DNA of 64,000 nucleotides from Agrobacterium tumefaciens (GTDB taxonomy: Bacteria > Pseudomonadota > Alphaproteobacteria > Rhizobiales > Rhizobiaceae). The stretch lies in contig NZ_SUPW01000006.1 in assembly GCF_013337285.1 (NCBI RefSeq), positions 186,001 through 250,000 on the forward strand, read 5' to 3'. Numbering within the stretch: position 1 is the first letter of the stretch; each line of letters opens with the position of its first letter. The notes below the pieces were generated by a model, which searched no databases, had not been told where the DNA came from, and saw only the letters and a list, made by a program, of their open reading frames with translations. Both the position numbers and the translations under genes were made by a program. Positions 29,334 to 38,020 of this stretch are shown here, piece by piece.

Positions 29334-29729
29334 TCAGCCGCCATATTGGTCGTCCGTCACCTTCTCCATCCAGTCCACCACCTTGCCGTCCTTGACTTCC
29401 TGAAGTGCAATGTGGGTCATGGCAACATTGGGAGCAGCGCCGTGCCAGTGCCTTTCGTCGGGTGCGAACCAGACGATATCGCCGGGGCGGATTTCTTCCA
29501 CCGGGCCACCCTCGCGCTGTACGCGGCCAAAGCCGGAGACGACGATCAGTGTCTGGCCGAGTGGATGGGTGTGCCAGGCTGTGCGGGCGCCGGGCTCAAA
29601 GGTGACCTGTGCACCCTGAACCCGCTCTGCATCGAAGGGATTGAACAGCGGATCAATGCGGACCGTGCCGGTGAACCAGTCCTCGGGTCCCTTGGCGGAT
29701 GCCCGGGTTCCTGCACGCAATATTTCCAT
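29334..29729 (-). CDS. Cupin protein, hydroxynitrile-lyase-like
   Basis: The 131-residue single-domain cupin contains [22 protein letters not shown], with the His-x-His and Gln metal ligands, and the second cupin motif [19 protein letters not shown] with the last His. From memory the sequence closely resembles the manganese-dependent cupin hydroxynitrile lyase of Granulicella ([19 protein letters not shown] is shared). Most such bacterial proteins have no known native role. The ATG at 29729 is seven bases after AGGAG; an earlier ATG at 29735 is too close to it. The gene appears monocistronic. Confidence 0.85.
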   Translation of the reverse strand: MEILRAGTRASAKGPEDWFTGTVRIDPLFNPFDAERVQGAQVTFEPGARTAWHTHPLGQTLIVVSGFGRVQREGGPVEEIRPGDIVWFAPDERHWHGAAPNVAMTHIALQEVKDGKVVDWMEKVTDDQYGG

Positions 29730-29948
29730 GGTCATTCTCCTGATTGGAATCGTGTGGTGATTTGAGGCGGGAATTCCCCTGTTGTCCACAGGGGCGTTCA
29801 ATCGAGCGGAGAGGCTGCAGACATTTTTTGAAGCCGCCGGCTTCGATCATTTTGATGGGTTGTCGCACTCTTTTGCGCGTATTTTGCGACACTGTCAGCA
29901 TTGATTTTGCCTTCCTTCCAGACGCTGCGAGAAAAATCGCACTCGGGA

Positions 29949-29996
29949 TTGACTCAATTATGAAAACGGTTACATTTGCTCATGTAAACGGTTTCA
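29949..29996 (+). promoter_or_regulatory. Promoter with two LacI-type operators for the ribose-type importer
   Basis: TTGACT (29949-29954) and TACATT (29971-29976) form a possible promoter with a 16-base spacer. TGAAAACGGTTACA (29961-29974) and TGTAAACGGTTTCA (29983-29996) are similar AACGGTT-centred elements, inverted copies of each other at 12 of 14 positions, separated by eight bases. One lies within the promoter and one across the expected start. They are probable sites for the LacI protein at 34596. The rest of the 300-base spacer after the cupin gene shows nothing I can name. Confidence 0.7.
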
Positions 29997-30029
29997 TTAG
30001 TAAAAACCGTGCTTGGAGGAGCAAATTTC

Positions 30030-31052
30030 ATGTTTAGACATTTGATGGCTGCCGCCGCTTTGGTGCTGGCGGCCGGCACGTCGGCGTACGCCCAGGAACA
30101 GAGCTTCAAGATCGGTCTTTCCAACTCGTTCGTCGGCAGCGAATGGCGCACGCAGATGATCGAGGAAGCCCAGGCTGCCGCAAAGGCGTGGGGCGAAAAG
30201 GGCGTCAAGGTCGAGGTTGTCGTTCAGAGCGGTAATGTCGATGTGCAGGGGCAGATCGGTCATATCCGCAATTTCATGAACCAGGGCGTTGATGCGATCC
30301 TCATCAATCCCGGCAGCCCGACGGCTTTCGATCCGATCTTCGCGCAGGCCAAGGCGCGCAACATTCTCGTCATCGCAACCGACGCCGAAGTGTCCTCGAA
30401 GGACGCGCTCTATGTCGGCATCGACCAGAAGGCATGGGCGGCGCAGTCCGCGCAATGGCTTGCGGATGCGCTGAAGGGCAAGGGAAGCGTCGTCGCCATC
30501 AACGGCATCGCCGGCAACCCCGCCAACGAAGCCCGCGTCGCCGGTTATCGCGAAGTGTTCAAGAAATACCCTGACATCAAGGTGCTGAACGAAGCAAATG
30601 CCAGCTGGGATCAGGCGCAGGGCCAGCAGGCCATGCAGAACCTGCTCGCCACCTACCCCGATATCAGCGGCGTGTGGGTGCAGGACGGCATGGCCGATGG
30701 CGCATGGCGCGCAATCGAAGCTGCCGGCAAGACCAAGGACATTGCGGCCACCGGTGAAATCCGCAAGGACTTCATGACCCGCTGGGAGAAGGAAAAGTTC
30801 AATTCCGGCGCGTCGGTCAATCCTCCCGGCGTCATGGCAAGCGCGCTCAACGTTGCTGTGCTGAAGCTGCAGGGCAAGGAATTCAAGGACGGTATTTTTG
30901 GTGGCACCTATGGTAACGCCATCTATATTCCGATCCCCTTCGTTAGCAACGACAACCTTGCCGACAATATCAAGGCCGCCGATGGCAAGCCTGGCTACTG
31001 GTCCGTCACGGCAACCGTAACGCCAGAGCAGGCTGGCGAGTTCTTCAAGTAA
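30030..31052 (+). CDS. Periplasmic sugar-binding protein (ribose/xylose type)
   Basis: The 340-residue protein has a signal peptide (MFRHLMAAAALVLAAGTSAYAQ) and the type-1 periplasmic binding fold seen in RbsB: FKIGLSNSFVGSEWRTQM, NQGVDAILINPGSPTAFDPI, VAINGIAGNPANEARVAGYREV and GVWVQDGMADGAWRAIEAAG. It delivers a sugar to the permeases at 32678 and 33624. GGAGG precedes the ATG at 30030. First gene of the operon; a hairpin follows its stop. Confidence 0.93.
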   Translation: MFRHLMAAAALVLAAGTSAYAQEQSFKIGLSNSFVGSEWRTQMIEEAQAAAKAWGEKGVKVEVVVQSGNVDVQGQIGHIRNFMNQGVDAILINPGSPTAFDPIFAQAKARNILVIATDAEVSSKDALYVGIDQKAWAAQSAQWLADALKGKGSVVAINGIAGNPANEARVAGYREVFKKYPDIKVLNEANASWDQAQGQQAMQNLLATYPDISGVWVQDGMADGAWRAIEAAGKTKDIAATGEIRKDFMTRWEKEKFNSGASVNPPGVMASALNVAVLKLQGKEFKDGIFGGTYGNAIYIPIPFVSNDNLADNIKAADGKPGYWSVTATVTPEQAGEFFK

Positions 31053-31059
31053 GAACGGC

Positions 31060-31088
31060 TTCGGGCTGGCGGCAATTGCCAGCCCGAA
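31060..31088 (+). other. Intercistronic hairpin after the binding-protein gene
   Basis: TTCGGGCTGGC (31060-31070) pairs perfectly with GCCAGCCCGAA (31078-31088) around a seven-base loop, eight bases after the stop codon. It is not followed by a T run and probably sets a higher level of the binding protein than of the ATPase and permeases. Confidence 0.7.
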
Positions 31089-31187
31089 TCTTCCAATTCG
31101 AGTGCGGACTTCAGGTGCGGGACCATGTGTTCTTTTCCGTGTCCGCCCATGACAAGAACAATGACAGTTACAATTCGGGGACATGCG

Positions 31188-32681
31188 ATGGCGAACGCTT
31201 TGGAAGCGGCCGGCATAACGAAGAATTTTGGGGCCGTGCGCGCGCTTTCTGACGGCAGGCTGACGGTTGGTCGCGGCGAAATTCACGCGCTGCTGGGCGC
31301 CAATGGTTGCGGCAAGAGCACGCTCTGCAAGATCGTTGCGGGCGCGGTCTCGCCAACCAGCGGCACGATCAGCTTCAACGGCGCGGAAGTGCGCTTCAAA
31401 AGCCCGCGTGACGCCGAAAATGCCGGTATCGCCTTGTTTTATCAGGAGCTGAGCCTCATTCCGCAGCTTTCCGTCGCCGACAATATCTTTCTCGGGCGTG
31501 AACCGAAGCGCGGCGTTTTCGTCGACGGCAAGGCACTGAAAGCCGAAGCGGCCAGGCTGATCGCGCTGTTTGACGGGGTTGCAGGCAAAGGGCTGGAGCC
31601 GGATGCCATCGTCGGCAATCTGCCGCCGGATCAGCGCCAGCTTGTCGAAATCCTCAAGGTTTTTGCACAGAATGCCAGCCTGATGATCATGGACGAGGCG
31701 ACAGCGGCGCTTGATGGCCGCCAGTCGCAGCGCTTTTTCGAGATATTGAGGGCCAAGAAGGCGGACGGTATCTCCACCATCATGATTTCCCACCGTCTCG
31801 ACGAAGTTTTCGCCGTCTGCGATCGCATCACCGTGATGCGCAACGGCGCGACGATTTCTGAACTCGATACGGCAGCCACCACTCGCGAAGCCGTCGTGCA
31901 CGATATGGTCGGTGATGTCCGCGCCGCACCCGCCCGCCAGCAGGGACGCGCTGCTGCAGCGCCCAGCCTGAAGGTGACGGATGTTGCGGGCGAGGGCATT
32001 CGCGGCGTCAGTCTGGAAGCCTATCCGGGTGAAATTATCGGTCTCGCCGGCCTGCAGGGACAGGGGCAGTCGGCCTTGCTGAAGGGCCTTTTCGGCGCCA
32101 GCCCCTTTGCCGCCGGCCAAGTCCGGTTCGAGGGCCGTGTAATCACCATCGGCAAGCCTTCGCAGGCGGTTCACAACGGTTTTGCCTATGTCTCGGGTGA
32201 TCGTGGGCGCGACGCCTCCCTTCAGGGAAGGTCGATCTTCGAAAATCTCGTGGCGGCGCTGATGGTGCGCGAAAAGATGCGGCTGATCCGGCCAGCGGCG
32301 CTGAAACCGCGTATGCAAAAGGTCGCGGATGATATGAAGACAAAATTTGCCGGCATGGATATGGCCATCGGCACGCTTTCGGGCGGCAACCAGCAGAAGA
32401 TCTTCATCTCCCGCTGGCTTGCCACATCGCCGAAACTGCTTTTGCTCGATGACCCGACCAAGGGCATCGATCTTGGCGCAAAGGCCGACCTGTTTGCGCT
32501 GATGCGACAGCAGGCCGATGCCGGCGCGACCATTCTTCTCTATTCGTCGGAAGATGCGGAGCTCCTCGAATATGCCGACCGCATTCTTGTGTTCAACGGC
32601 GGACAAATTTCCGCCGAACTGACCGGAGCCGACATGACATCCGTCAACATGACCCGCGCCGCCTACGGAGACGCCGCATGA
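31188..32681 (+). CDS. Sugar ABC importer, double ATPase subunit (RbsA/MglA type)
   Basis: The 497-residue protein contains two fused ABC domains. The first has Walker A LLGANGCGKSTLC, signature region NLPPDQRQLVEI and Walker B LMIMDEATAALD. The second has a degenerate P-loop GLAGLQGQGQSALLKG, as usual in this family, and LSGGNQQKIFISRWL with LLLLDDPTKGIDLGAK. I chose the ATG at 31188; earlier in-frame ATGs (31161 and before) have no better site. It overlaps the first permease by four bases. Confidence 0.93.
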   Translation: MANALEAAGITKNFGAVRALSDGRLTVGRGEIHALLGANGCGKSTLCKIVAGAVSPTSGTISFNGAEVRFKSPRDAENAGIALFYQELSLIPQLSVADNIFLGREPKRGVFVDGKALKAEAARLIALFDGVAGKGLEPDAIVGNLPPDQRQLVEILKVFAQNASLMIMDEATAALDGRQSQRFFEILRAKKADGISTIMISHRLDEVFAVCDRITVMRNGATISELDTAATTREAVVHDMVGDVRAAPARQQGRAAAAPSLKVTDVAGEGIRGVSLEAYPGEIIGLAGLQGQGQSALLKGLFGASPFAAGQVRFEGRVITIGKPSQAVHNGFAYVSGDRGRDASLQGRSIFENLVAALMVREKMRLIRPAALKPRMQKVADDMKTKFAGMDMAIGTLSGGNQQKIFISRWLATSPKLLLLDDPTKGIDLGAKADLFALMRQQADAGATILLYSSEDAELLEYADRILVFNGGQISAELTGADMTSVNMTRAAYGDAA

Positions 32682-33622
32682 GTTCCTCCGGTTTTCTGCG
32701 CAAGCAACCCTGGATCATAACCCTCTTCGTTCTCACGGTTCTCATTGCTGTGAACACGTTTCTGCAGCCGTCCTTCGTGCAGCCTTCCGTGCTGCAGTCG
32801 AACCTGACGACGTTTCTGCCCCTGATCCTCGTCGCCATCGGCCAGACCTATGTCATTCTAGCGGGAGATATCGATCTGTCGGTCGGCAGCATCGTGGCGC
32901 TTGCCAATGTCGTCACCGTCAGCGTCATCGCGGCGCTTGGCGGCACGACGGGTGCCGTCTTCGCCGGCATGGCGGCAGGGGCTGCGGTCGGGCTGCTTTG
33001 CGGTCTGGTGAATGGCCTGTTCATATCGGGCTTACGCTTCCAGCCGATCGTCACCACCTTCGCGACGGGCATCATCTTCGCCGGACTGGCGATCTGGGTC
33101 CTGCCGCAGGCTGGCCTTCCGGTGCCGGAAGCCTATTGGCAGACCTATTCCGGCAGCTTCATCGGCCTGCCCTTCGTGTTGTGGGTGCTGCTGGCCGGCA
33201 TCGCCTTCACGCTGATCCTGTCGCGCATTCCGTTTCACGCCCATTTGTTGGCGGTTGGCGGCAATCGTACCGGCGCCTTCCAGACGGGCCTGCGCCTTTC
33301 GGGCATCCGCATCGGCGCATACATGATCTCTGGACTGTTTTCGGCGCTGGCGGCGCTGTGCCTGACGGGCGAGACGGCCTCGGGCGATCCATTGCTCGGT
33401 GCGAGCTTGGCGTTGTCCTCCATTTCGGCCGTAGTTTTGGGTGGCACCGCGCTTTCCGGTGGCTTCGGCAGCTCGACAGGGTCAATTGCGGGAGCACTGG
33501 TGCTCGGCATGATCGGTAATGTGATTTTCTTTGCGGGGCTACCCTTCGAGTACCAGACACTGGTGCAGGGTTTGATCGTGCTGACGGCGCTGGCCGGCGG
33601 TGTTCTGGTGACGAGGCGTTGA
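32678..33622 (+). CDS. Sugar ABC importer permease (RbsC type), first copy
   Basis: The 314-residue inner-membrane protein has eight or more hydrophobic segments and the RbsC-family signature LAGDIDLSVGSIVALANVV and GGTALSGGFGSSTGSIAGALVLGMIGNV. It overlaps the ATPase by four bases and is followed after one base by a second, different permease. The pair is thus likely a heterodimer, where many ribose-type systems use one gene. Confidence 0.93.
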   Translation: MSSSGFLRKQPWIITLFVLTVLIAVNTFLQPSFVQPSVLQSNLTTFLPLILVAIGQTYVILAGDIDLSVGSIVALANVVTVSVIAALGGTTGAVFAGMAAGAAVGLLCGLVNGLFISGLRFQPIVTTFATGIIFAGLAIWVLPQAGLPVPEAYWQTYSGSFIGLPFVLWVLLAGIAFTLILSRIPFHAHLLAVGGNRTGAFQTGLRLSGIRIGAYMISGLFSALAALCLTGETASGDPLLGASLALSSISAVVLGGTALSGGFGSSTGSIAGALVLGMIGNVIFFAGLPFEYQTLVQGLIVLTALAGGVLVTRR

Positions 33623-33623
33623 T

Positions 33624-34592
33624 ATGACCAATCCCGGCTTGCAAATCAAATCCATCATCACCGATCCCCTGACCATTGCGATTGGCGCGTCGGTCTTCCT
33701 GCTGCTGGTCGGCGAATTGCTGTCGCCCGGCTTTGCGCAGGGGTCGCAGATCGTGCGGCTGCTGACGATCGCCGCCATTCTCGGCATCGTCGCGGCGGGA
33801 CAGAACCTCGTGATCCTCGGCGGACGCGAAGGCATTGATCTTTCCGTCGGCGCGATGATCTCGCTCGGCGCGGTCCTTGCAGGCAATATGATGAACGGCC
33901 AGAATGCGGGCATCCCGCTCGCCATTCTCGTCGCGGGCGGCGTTCCCTTCCTCATCGGCCTCATCAACGGCCTCGGCATTACCTTCGTGCGCATTCCGCC
34001 GCTGGTCATGACACTCGGCATGACGGCAGTGATACAGGGCGGGCTGGTTGTTTATTCGCAGGGCGTTCCGTCAGGTGCGGCAGCCCCCCTTCTGGCGGGC
34101 TTCATCAACCGTCCGCTCATCTTCGGTATTCCCGGCGTGCTGTTCGTCTGGCTTGGCATTGCCGCGATCATGCTGTTCGTGCTGCGCCGCACGGCCTTCG
34201 GTTTCGCGGTTTACGCCATCGGCTCGAACGAGCGGGCGGCGACGCTAACCGGATTGCCCGTTTCCCTGATCCGCACGCTGCTCTATGGTCTCTCCGGCCT
34301 GTTCGCCGGGCTGACCGGGGTTTGCGTGATCGGTTATACCGGCACCTCCTTCATTTCTGTCGGCGACCAATATGTCCTTCCGTCGATCATCGCGGTCGTC
34401 ATCGGCGGCACTTCGCTTGCCGGCGGTGCGGGCGGATATGTCGGAACCATGGCCGGGGCGGTTGCGCTCACCATTCTGCAAAGCGTACTGATAACGCTCA
34501 ACCTCGATGTATGGGCACGGCAGATCATATTCGGTGTCACGTTGCTAGCGCTGATGCTGCTTTATGGCCGCCAAAAGCAGTTGCGTGTGTGA
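33624..34592 (+). CDS. Sugar ABC importer permease (RbsC type), second copy
   Basis: The 322-residue membrane protein shares the family markers with its neighbour (LGGREGIDLSVGAMISLGAVLAGNMM and VIGGTSLAGGAGGYVGTMAGAVALTILQSVLITL) but is clearly divergent from it in sequence. It lies one base after the first permease and three before the LacI gene, so all are cotranscribed. Confidence 0.93.
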   Translation: MTNPGLQIKSIITDPLTIAIGASVFLLLVGELLSPGFAQGSQIVRLLTIAAILGIVAAGQNLVILGGREGIDLSVGAMISLGAVLAGNMMNGQNAGIPLAILVAGGVPFLIGLINGLGITFVRIPPLVMTLGMTAVIQGGLVVYSQGVPSGAAAPLLAGFINRPLIFGIPGVLFVWLGIAAIMLFVLRRTAFGFAVYAIGSNERAATLTGLPVSLIRTLLYGLSGLFAGLTGVCVIGYTGTSFISVGDQYVLPSIIAVVIGGTSLAGGAGGYVGTMAGAVALTILQSVLITLNLDVWARQIIFGVTLLALMLLYGRQKQLRV

Positions 34593-34595
34593 CAG

Positions 34596-35621
34596 ATGAG
34601 CAAAGACCAAGGTTCGAATATCAGGGAAGTTGCAGCTCTCGCGGGTGTTTCCATCGCGACCGTTTCAAGGGCGCTGCAACAACCCGACAAGGTTCGCCCG
34701 GAAACTCGGAAAAAGGTTTTCGACGCCGTCCGGCTGGCGAATTTTGTTCCCAACGCCCAGGCCGCGAGCTTCAGGCGTCAATCCAACAACACCGTCATCC
34801 TTCTCGTTCGCGATATCGGCAACCCGTTTTATCTCGAAATCTACAAGGGTGTGGAGGAGGCCGCCGGCGAAGCGGGTTTCAAGGTGCTGATGGGCGACGC
34901 CCGCAATGACGAGAACCGCGTGGCGACCCATATCGATATGGTGCGCCAGAAACATGCCGATGGCCTGATCCTGATGACCGGTCAGTTTCCTTCAGAGTTT
35001 CTCGATCAGGCCGACACGCTGCCGCCGATCGTCATCGCGTCGGAAACCGTGCCCGGCATCGCGCTGCCCACGGTCAAGGTGGATAACCGCGCCGCTTCCA
35101 GAAACGCCGTGCGGCATCTGATCGAGGCGGGGCACAGGGAGATCGTGCATCTTGCCGGTCCGTTCCCGGAGAGTCTGGCGAATGAGCGTTTCGAAGGCTA
35201 TCGGGATGCGCTGGTTGAAGCCGGTATTGGCTACTCCGACAAGCTGGTGGTGACGGGCGATTACAGTATCGAAGCCGGTCGTCAGGCGATAACCGGCCTT
35301 CTCGAAAACGGCATTGCCTTTACTGCGATCTTCGCATCGAGCGACCAGATGGCGATTGGCGCGATCAGTGAGTTGCGGGCGCGTGGCGTTTCGGTTCCGA
35401 CCGATGTCTCGGTCATTGGCTTCGACGATATCATCTTTGCCAACGCCTTTGAGCCGCCACTGACAACGGTACGCCAGCCCCGGCAGGAAATGGGCCGCAG
35501 GGCCATGGCGCTGATGGTTGACCGGCTGAACGGCAAGCGCACGGCTGAAACCATCGTGCTGGATACGGAATTGGTGGTGCGCGGCTCGGTCGCGCCCTGC
35601 CGCCGCCCGCCGCATCGGTAG
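34596..35621 (+). CDS. LacI-family regulator of the ribose-type importer operon
   Basis: The 341-residue protein has the LacI helix-turn-helix (IREVAALAGVSIATVSRALQQPDKVRPETRKKV) and a ligand domain (ILLVRDIGNPFYLEIYKGVEEAAGEAGFKVLMGDARND, PTDVSVIGFDDIIFANAFEPPLTTVRQP). Lying three bases after the second permease, it is part of the operon it probably controls, giving autoregulation through the operators at 29961-29996. The ligand is presumably the imported sugar or a product. Confidence 0.93.
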   Translation: MSKDQGSNIREVAALAGVSIATVSRALQQPDKVRPETRKKVFDAVRLANFVPNAQAASFRRQSNNTVILLVRDIGNPFYLEIYKGVEEAAGEAGFKVLMGDARNDENRVATHIDMVRQKHADGLILMTGQFPSEFLDQADTLPPIVIASETVPGIALPTVKVDNRAASRNAVRHLIEAGHREIVHLAGPFPESLANERFEGYRDALVEAGIGYSDKLVVTGDYSIEAGRQAITGLLENGIAFTAIFASSDQMAIGAISELRARGVSVPTDVSVIGFDDIIFANAFEPPLTTVRQPRQEMGRRAMALMVDRLNGKRTAETIVLDTELVVRGSVAPCRRPPHR

Positions 35622-35660
35622 CGGCTACGCCGAAATTGTGAATGCAAGGAGTGTAAGGAC

Positions 35661-36710
35661 ATGAAGACGATCAAAGGCCCCGCGATTTTCCTCGCGCAAT
35701 TTGTCGGGGACGAAGCCCCCTTCGACACGCTCGACAATCTCGGCCAATGGGCGGCTTCGCTCGGTTACAAGGGCATCCAGCTGCCGACCGATCCAAAACT
35801 CTTCGATCTCGAAAAAGCTGCCTCCTCCAAGACCTACTGCGATGATATCAAGGGTCGTCTGGCCGAGACAGGCGTCGAGATCACCGAGCTTTCCACCCAT
35901 ATTCAGGGCCAGCTTGTTGCTGTTCATCCCACCTATGATGAAATGTTCGATGGTTTTGCACCGGCCGAGTTGCGCGGCAAACCGCAGGCGCGGCAGGAAT
36001 GGGCGGTCAACCAGCTGAAGTGTGCGGCGAAAGCCTCGCAGCATCTTGGCCTCAAAAGCCACGCAACTTTCTCTGGCGCGCTTGCCTGGCCCTTCGTTTA
36101 TCCGTGGCCGCAGCGTCCGGCTGGTCTTGTCGAAATGGCCTTTGCGGAATTGGGCAAGCGCTGGACACCGATTCTCGATGCTTTCGAGGAGAATGGTGTC
36201 GATCTCTGCTACGAGCTGCATCCGGGTGAGGACCTGCATGACGGCGTCACCTTCGAGCGGTTTCTCGAGGCCACCGGCAATCATCCGCGCGCCAACATTC
36301 TCTATGATCCCTCGCATTTCGTGCTTCAGGCGATGGATTATCTTGAGTTCATCGATATCTACCACGAGCGTATCCGCGCCTTTCACGTCAAGGATGCGGA
36401 GTTCAATCCGACCGGCCGTTCCGGCGTTTATGGCGGCTATCAGAGCTGGGTCGACCGGCCGGGGCGTTTCCGTTCGCTCGGCGACGGGCATGTCGATTTC
36501 GGTGCGGTGTTCTCCAAACTCACCCAATATGACTTCGACGGCTGGGCGGTGCTGGAATGGGAATGCGCGCTGAAACACCCGGAAGATGGGGCGCGTGAAG
36601 GTGCGGGCTTTATTGAAAACCACATCATCCGCGTGACTGAGCGGGCTTTCGACGATTTCGCCAAGAGCGGCGTCGATGATGCCGCCAACCGTCGCCTTCT
36701 TGGACTTTGA
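35661..36710 (+). CDS. Cytoplasmic sugar isomerase/epimerase-like TIM-barrel protein
   Basis: The 349-residue protein has the xylose-isomerase-like TIM barrel with metal-site segments VDLCYELHPGEDLHDG (Glu and His), ILYDPSHFVLQ (Asp, His), IRAFHVKDAEFN and GWAVLEWECAL (Glu). It lacks a signal peptide. Members of this family include isomerases, epimerases and enzymes that act on 3-keto-glycosides, including catalytic subunits of C-glycoside deglycosidases. It is cotranscribed with the importer and with the dehydrogenase that overlaps its end region, so it processes the imported sugar. Confidence 0.85.
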   Translation: MKTIKGPAIFLAQFVGDEAPFDTLDNLGQWAASLGYKGIQLPTDPKLFDLEKAASSKTYCDDIKGRLAETGVEITELSTHIQGQLVAVHPTYDEMFDGFAPAELRGKPQARQEWAVNQLKCAAKASQHLGLKSHATFSGALAWPFVYPWPQRPAGLVEMAFAELGKRWTPILDAFEENGVDLCYELHPGEDLHDGVTFERFLEATGNHPRANILYDPSHFVLQAMDYLEFIDIYHERIRAFHVKDAEFNPTGRSGVYGGYQSWVDRPGRFRSLGDGHVDFGAVFSKLTQYDFDGWAVLEWECALKHPEDGAREGAGFIENHIIRVTERAFDDFAKSGVDDAANRRLLGL

Positions 36711-36721
36711 AAGGGATAGCC

Positions 36722-37891
36722 ATGTCTTCCGGCACAAAAAAATTCGACAGCCGCCGTATCCGTCTCGGTATGGTGGGTGGTGGTCAGGGCGCTTTTATCG
36801 GCGCTGTGCATCGCATCGCCGCAAGGCTGGACGACCGTTATGAACTGGTGGCCGGCGCGCTTTCCTCTGATGCGGCCCGCGCTAGCGCTTCTGCGACCCT
36901 GCTTGGCATTGGGCCGGAGCGCTCTTATGCATCGTTTGAGGACATGGCGGCGGCCGAAGCCGGACGTGAAGACGGCATTGAGGCAGTCGCCATCGTTACG
37001 CCGAACCATCTGCATTTCGCCCCGGCCAAGGCGTTTCTCGAAGCTGGCATCCACGTCATCTGCGACAAGCCCGTCACCGCGACGATGGACGAGGCGAGGG
37101 CGCTTGCCAAGATCGTCGGCGCATCCGACCGGCTGTTCATCCTCACGCATAATTACACCGGCTACGCCATGTTGCGGCAGATGCGCGAGATGGTTGCGAA
37201 TGACGCCATCGGCAAGCTGCGCCATGTCCAGGCGGAATATGCGCAGGACTGGCTGACCGAAGCGGTGGAAAAGACCGGCGCAAAGGGTGCGGAATGGCGC
37301 ACCGACCCCAGCCGCTCCGGCGCGGGCGGGGCAATCGGCGATATCGGCACCCATGCCTTCAACGCCGCCGCCTTCGTGACGGGTGAAATCCCGACGAGCC
37401 TTTATGCCGATCTGACCTCGTTCGTGCCGGGCCGGCAGCTGGATGACAGCGCCAATATTCTGCTGCGTTACGAAAGCGGTGCGAAGGGAATGCTGTGGGC
37501 GAGCCAGATCGCTGTCGGCAATGAAAATGCGCTGTCGCTCAGGGTCTATGGCGACAGGGGCGGACTTGAGTGGCACCACCGGATACCAGACGAGCTGTGG
37601 TTTACGCCTTATGGAGAGCCGAAACGGCTTATCACCCGTAACGGTGCGGGGGCAGGTGCTGCCGCCAGCCGTGTCAGCCGCGTGCCATCCGGGCACCCGG
37701 AGGGATATCTCGAAGGTTTTGCGACGATTTACCGCGAAGCCGCAGACGCAATCATCGCAAAAAGGGAGGGAAAGACAGCCGCCGGGGATGTGATTTATCC
37801 CGGCATAGAGGACGGCCTTGCGGGTCTCGCATTCATCGATGCGGCCGTTCGGTCCAGCCGGACCTCGTCCTGGGTAGGGATAGACATCTAG
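36722..37891 (+). CDS. Gfo/Idh/MocA-family sugar dehydrogenase
   Basis: The 389-residue protein has the Rossmann motif LGMVGGGQGAFIGAVHRIAA, VAIVTPNHLHFAPAKAFLEAGIHVICDKPVTATMDEA with the family DKP, and GGAIGDIGTHAFNAAAFV. It would use NAD(P) to oxidise or reduce a sugar or keto-sugar. AAGGG lies before the ATG at 36722; a TTG five codons earlier overlaps the previous stop. It closes the importer/catabolic operon. Confidence 0.88.
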   Translation: MSSGTKKFDSRRIRLGMVGGGQGAFIGAVHRIAARLDDRYELVAGALSSDAARASASATLLGIGPERSYASFEDMAAAEAGREDGIEAVAIVTPNHLHFAPAKAFLEAGIHVICDKPVTATMDEARALAKIVGASDRLFILTHNYTGYAMLRQMREMVANDAIGKLRHVQAEYAQDWLTEAVEKTGAKGAEWRTDPSRSGAGGAIGDIGTHAFNAAAFVTGEIPTSLYADLTSFVPGRQLDDSANILLRYESGAKGMLWASQIAVGNENALSLRVYGDRGGLEWHHRIPDELWFTPYGEPKRLITRNGAGAGAAASRVSRVPSGHPEGYLEGFATIYREAADAIIAKREGKTAAGDVIYPGIEDGLAGLAFIDAAVRSSRTSSWVGIDI

Positions 37892-38020
37892 ATCATCGCA
37901 TACCGAGAACGGACGACGCAGGGCACAGGAGGCGGTGCCCGGCATGACCCGGTCAGAAGGCCGGGAAACGCGTGGGCACACGTGTCGTCACATTGATCAA
38001 ACGGAAAGGGAGTTACGCGT

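Noticed and set aside
29997-32606. Very long antisense open frame opposite the binding-protein and ATPase genes
   Set aside because: The plus strand encodes clear importer subunits with Walker motifs. The antisense product has no recognisable domain or signal.
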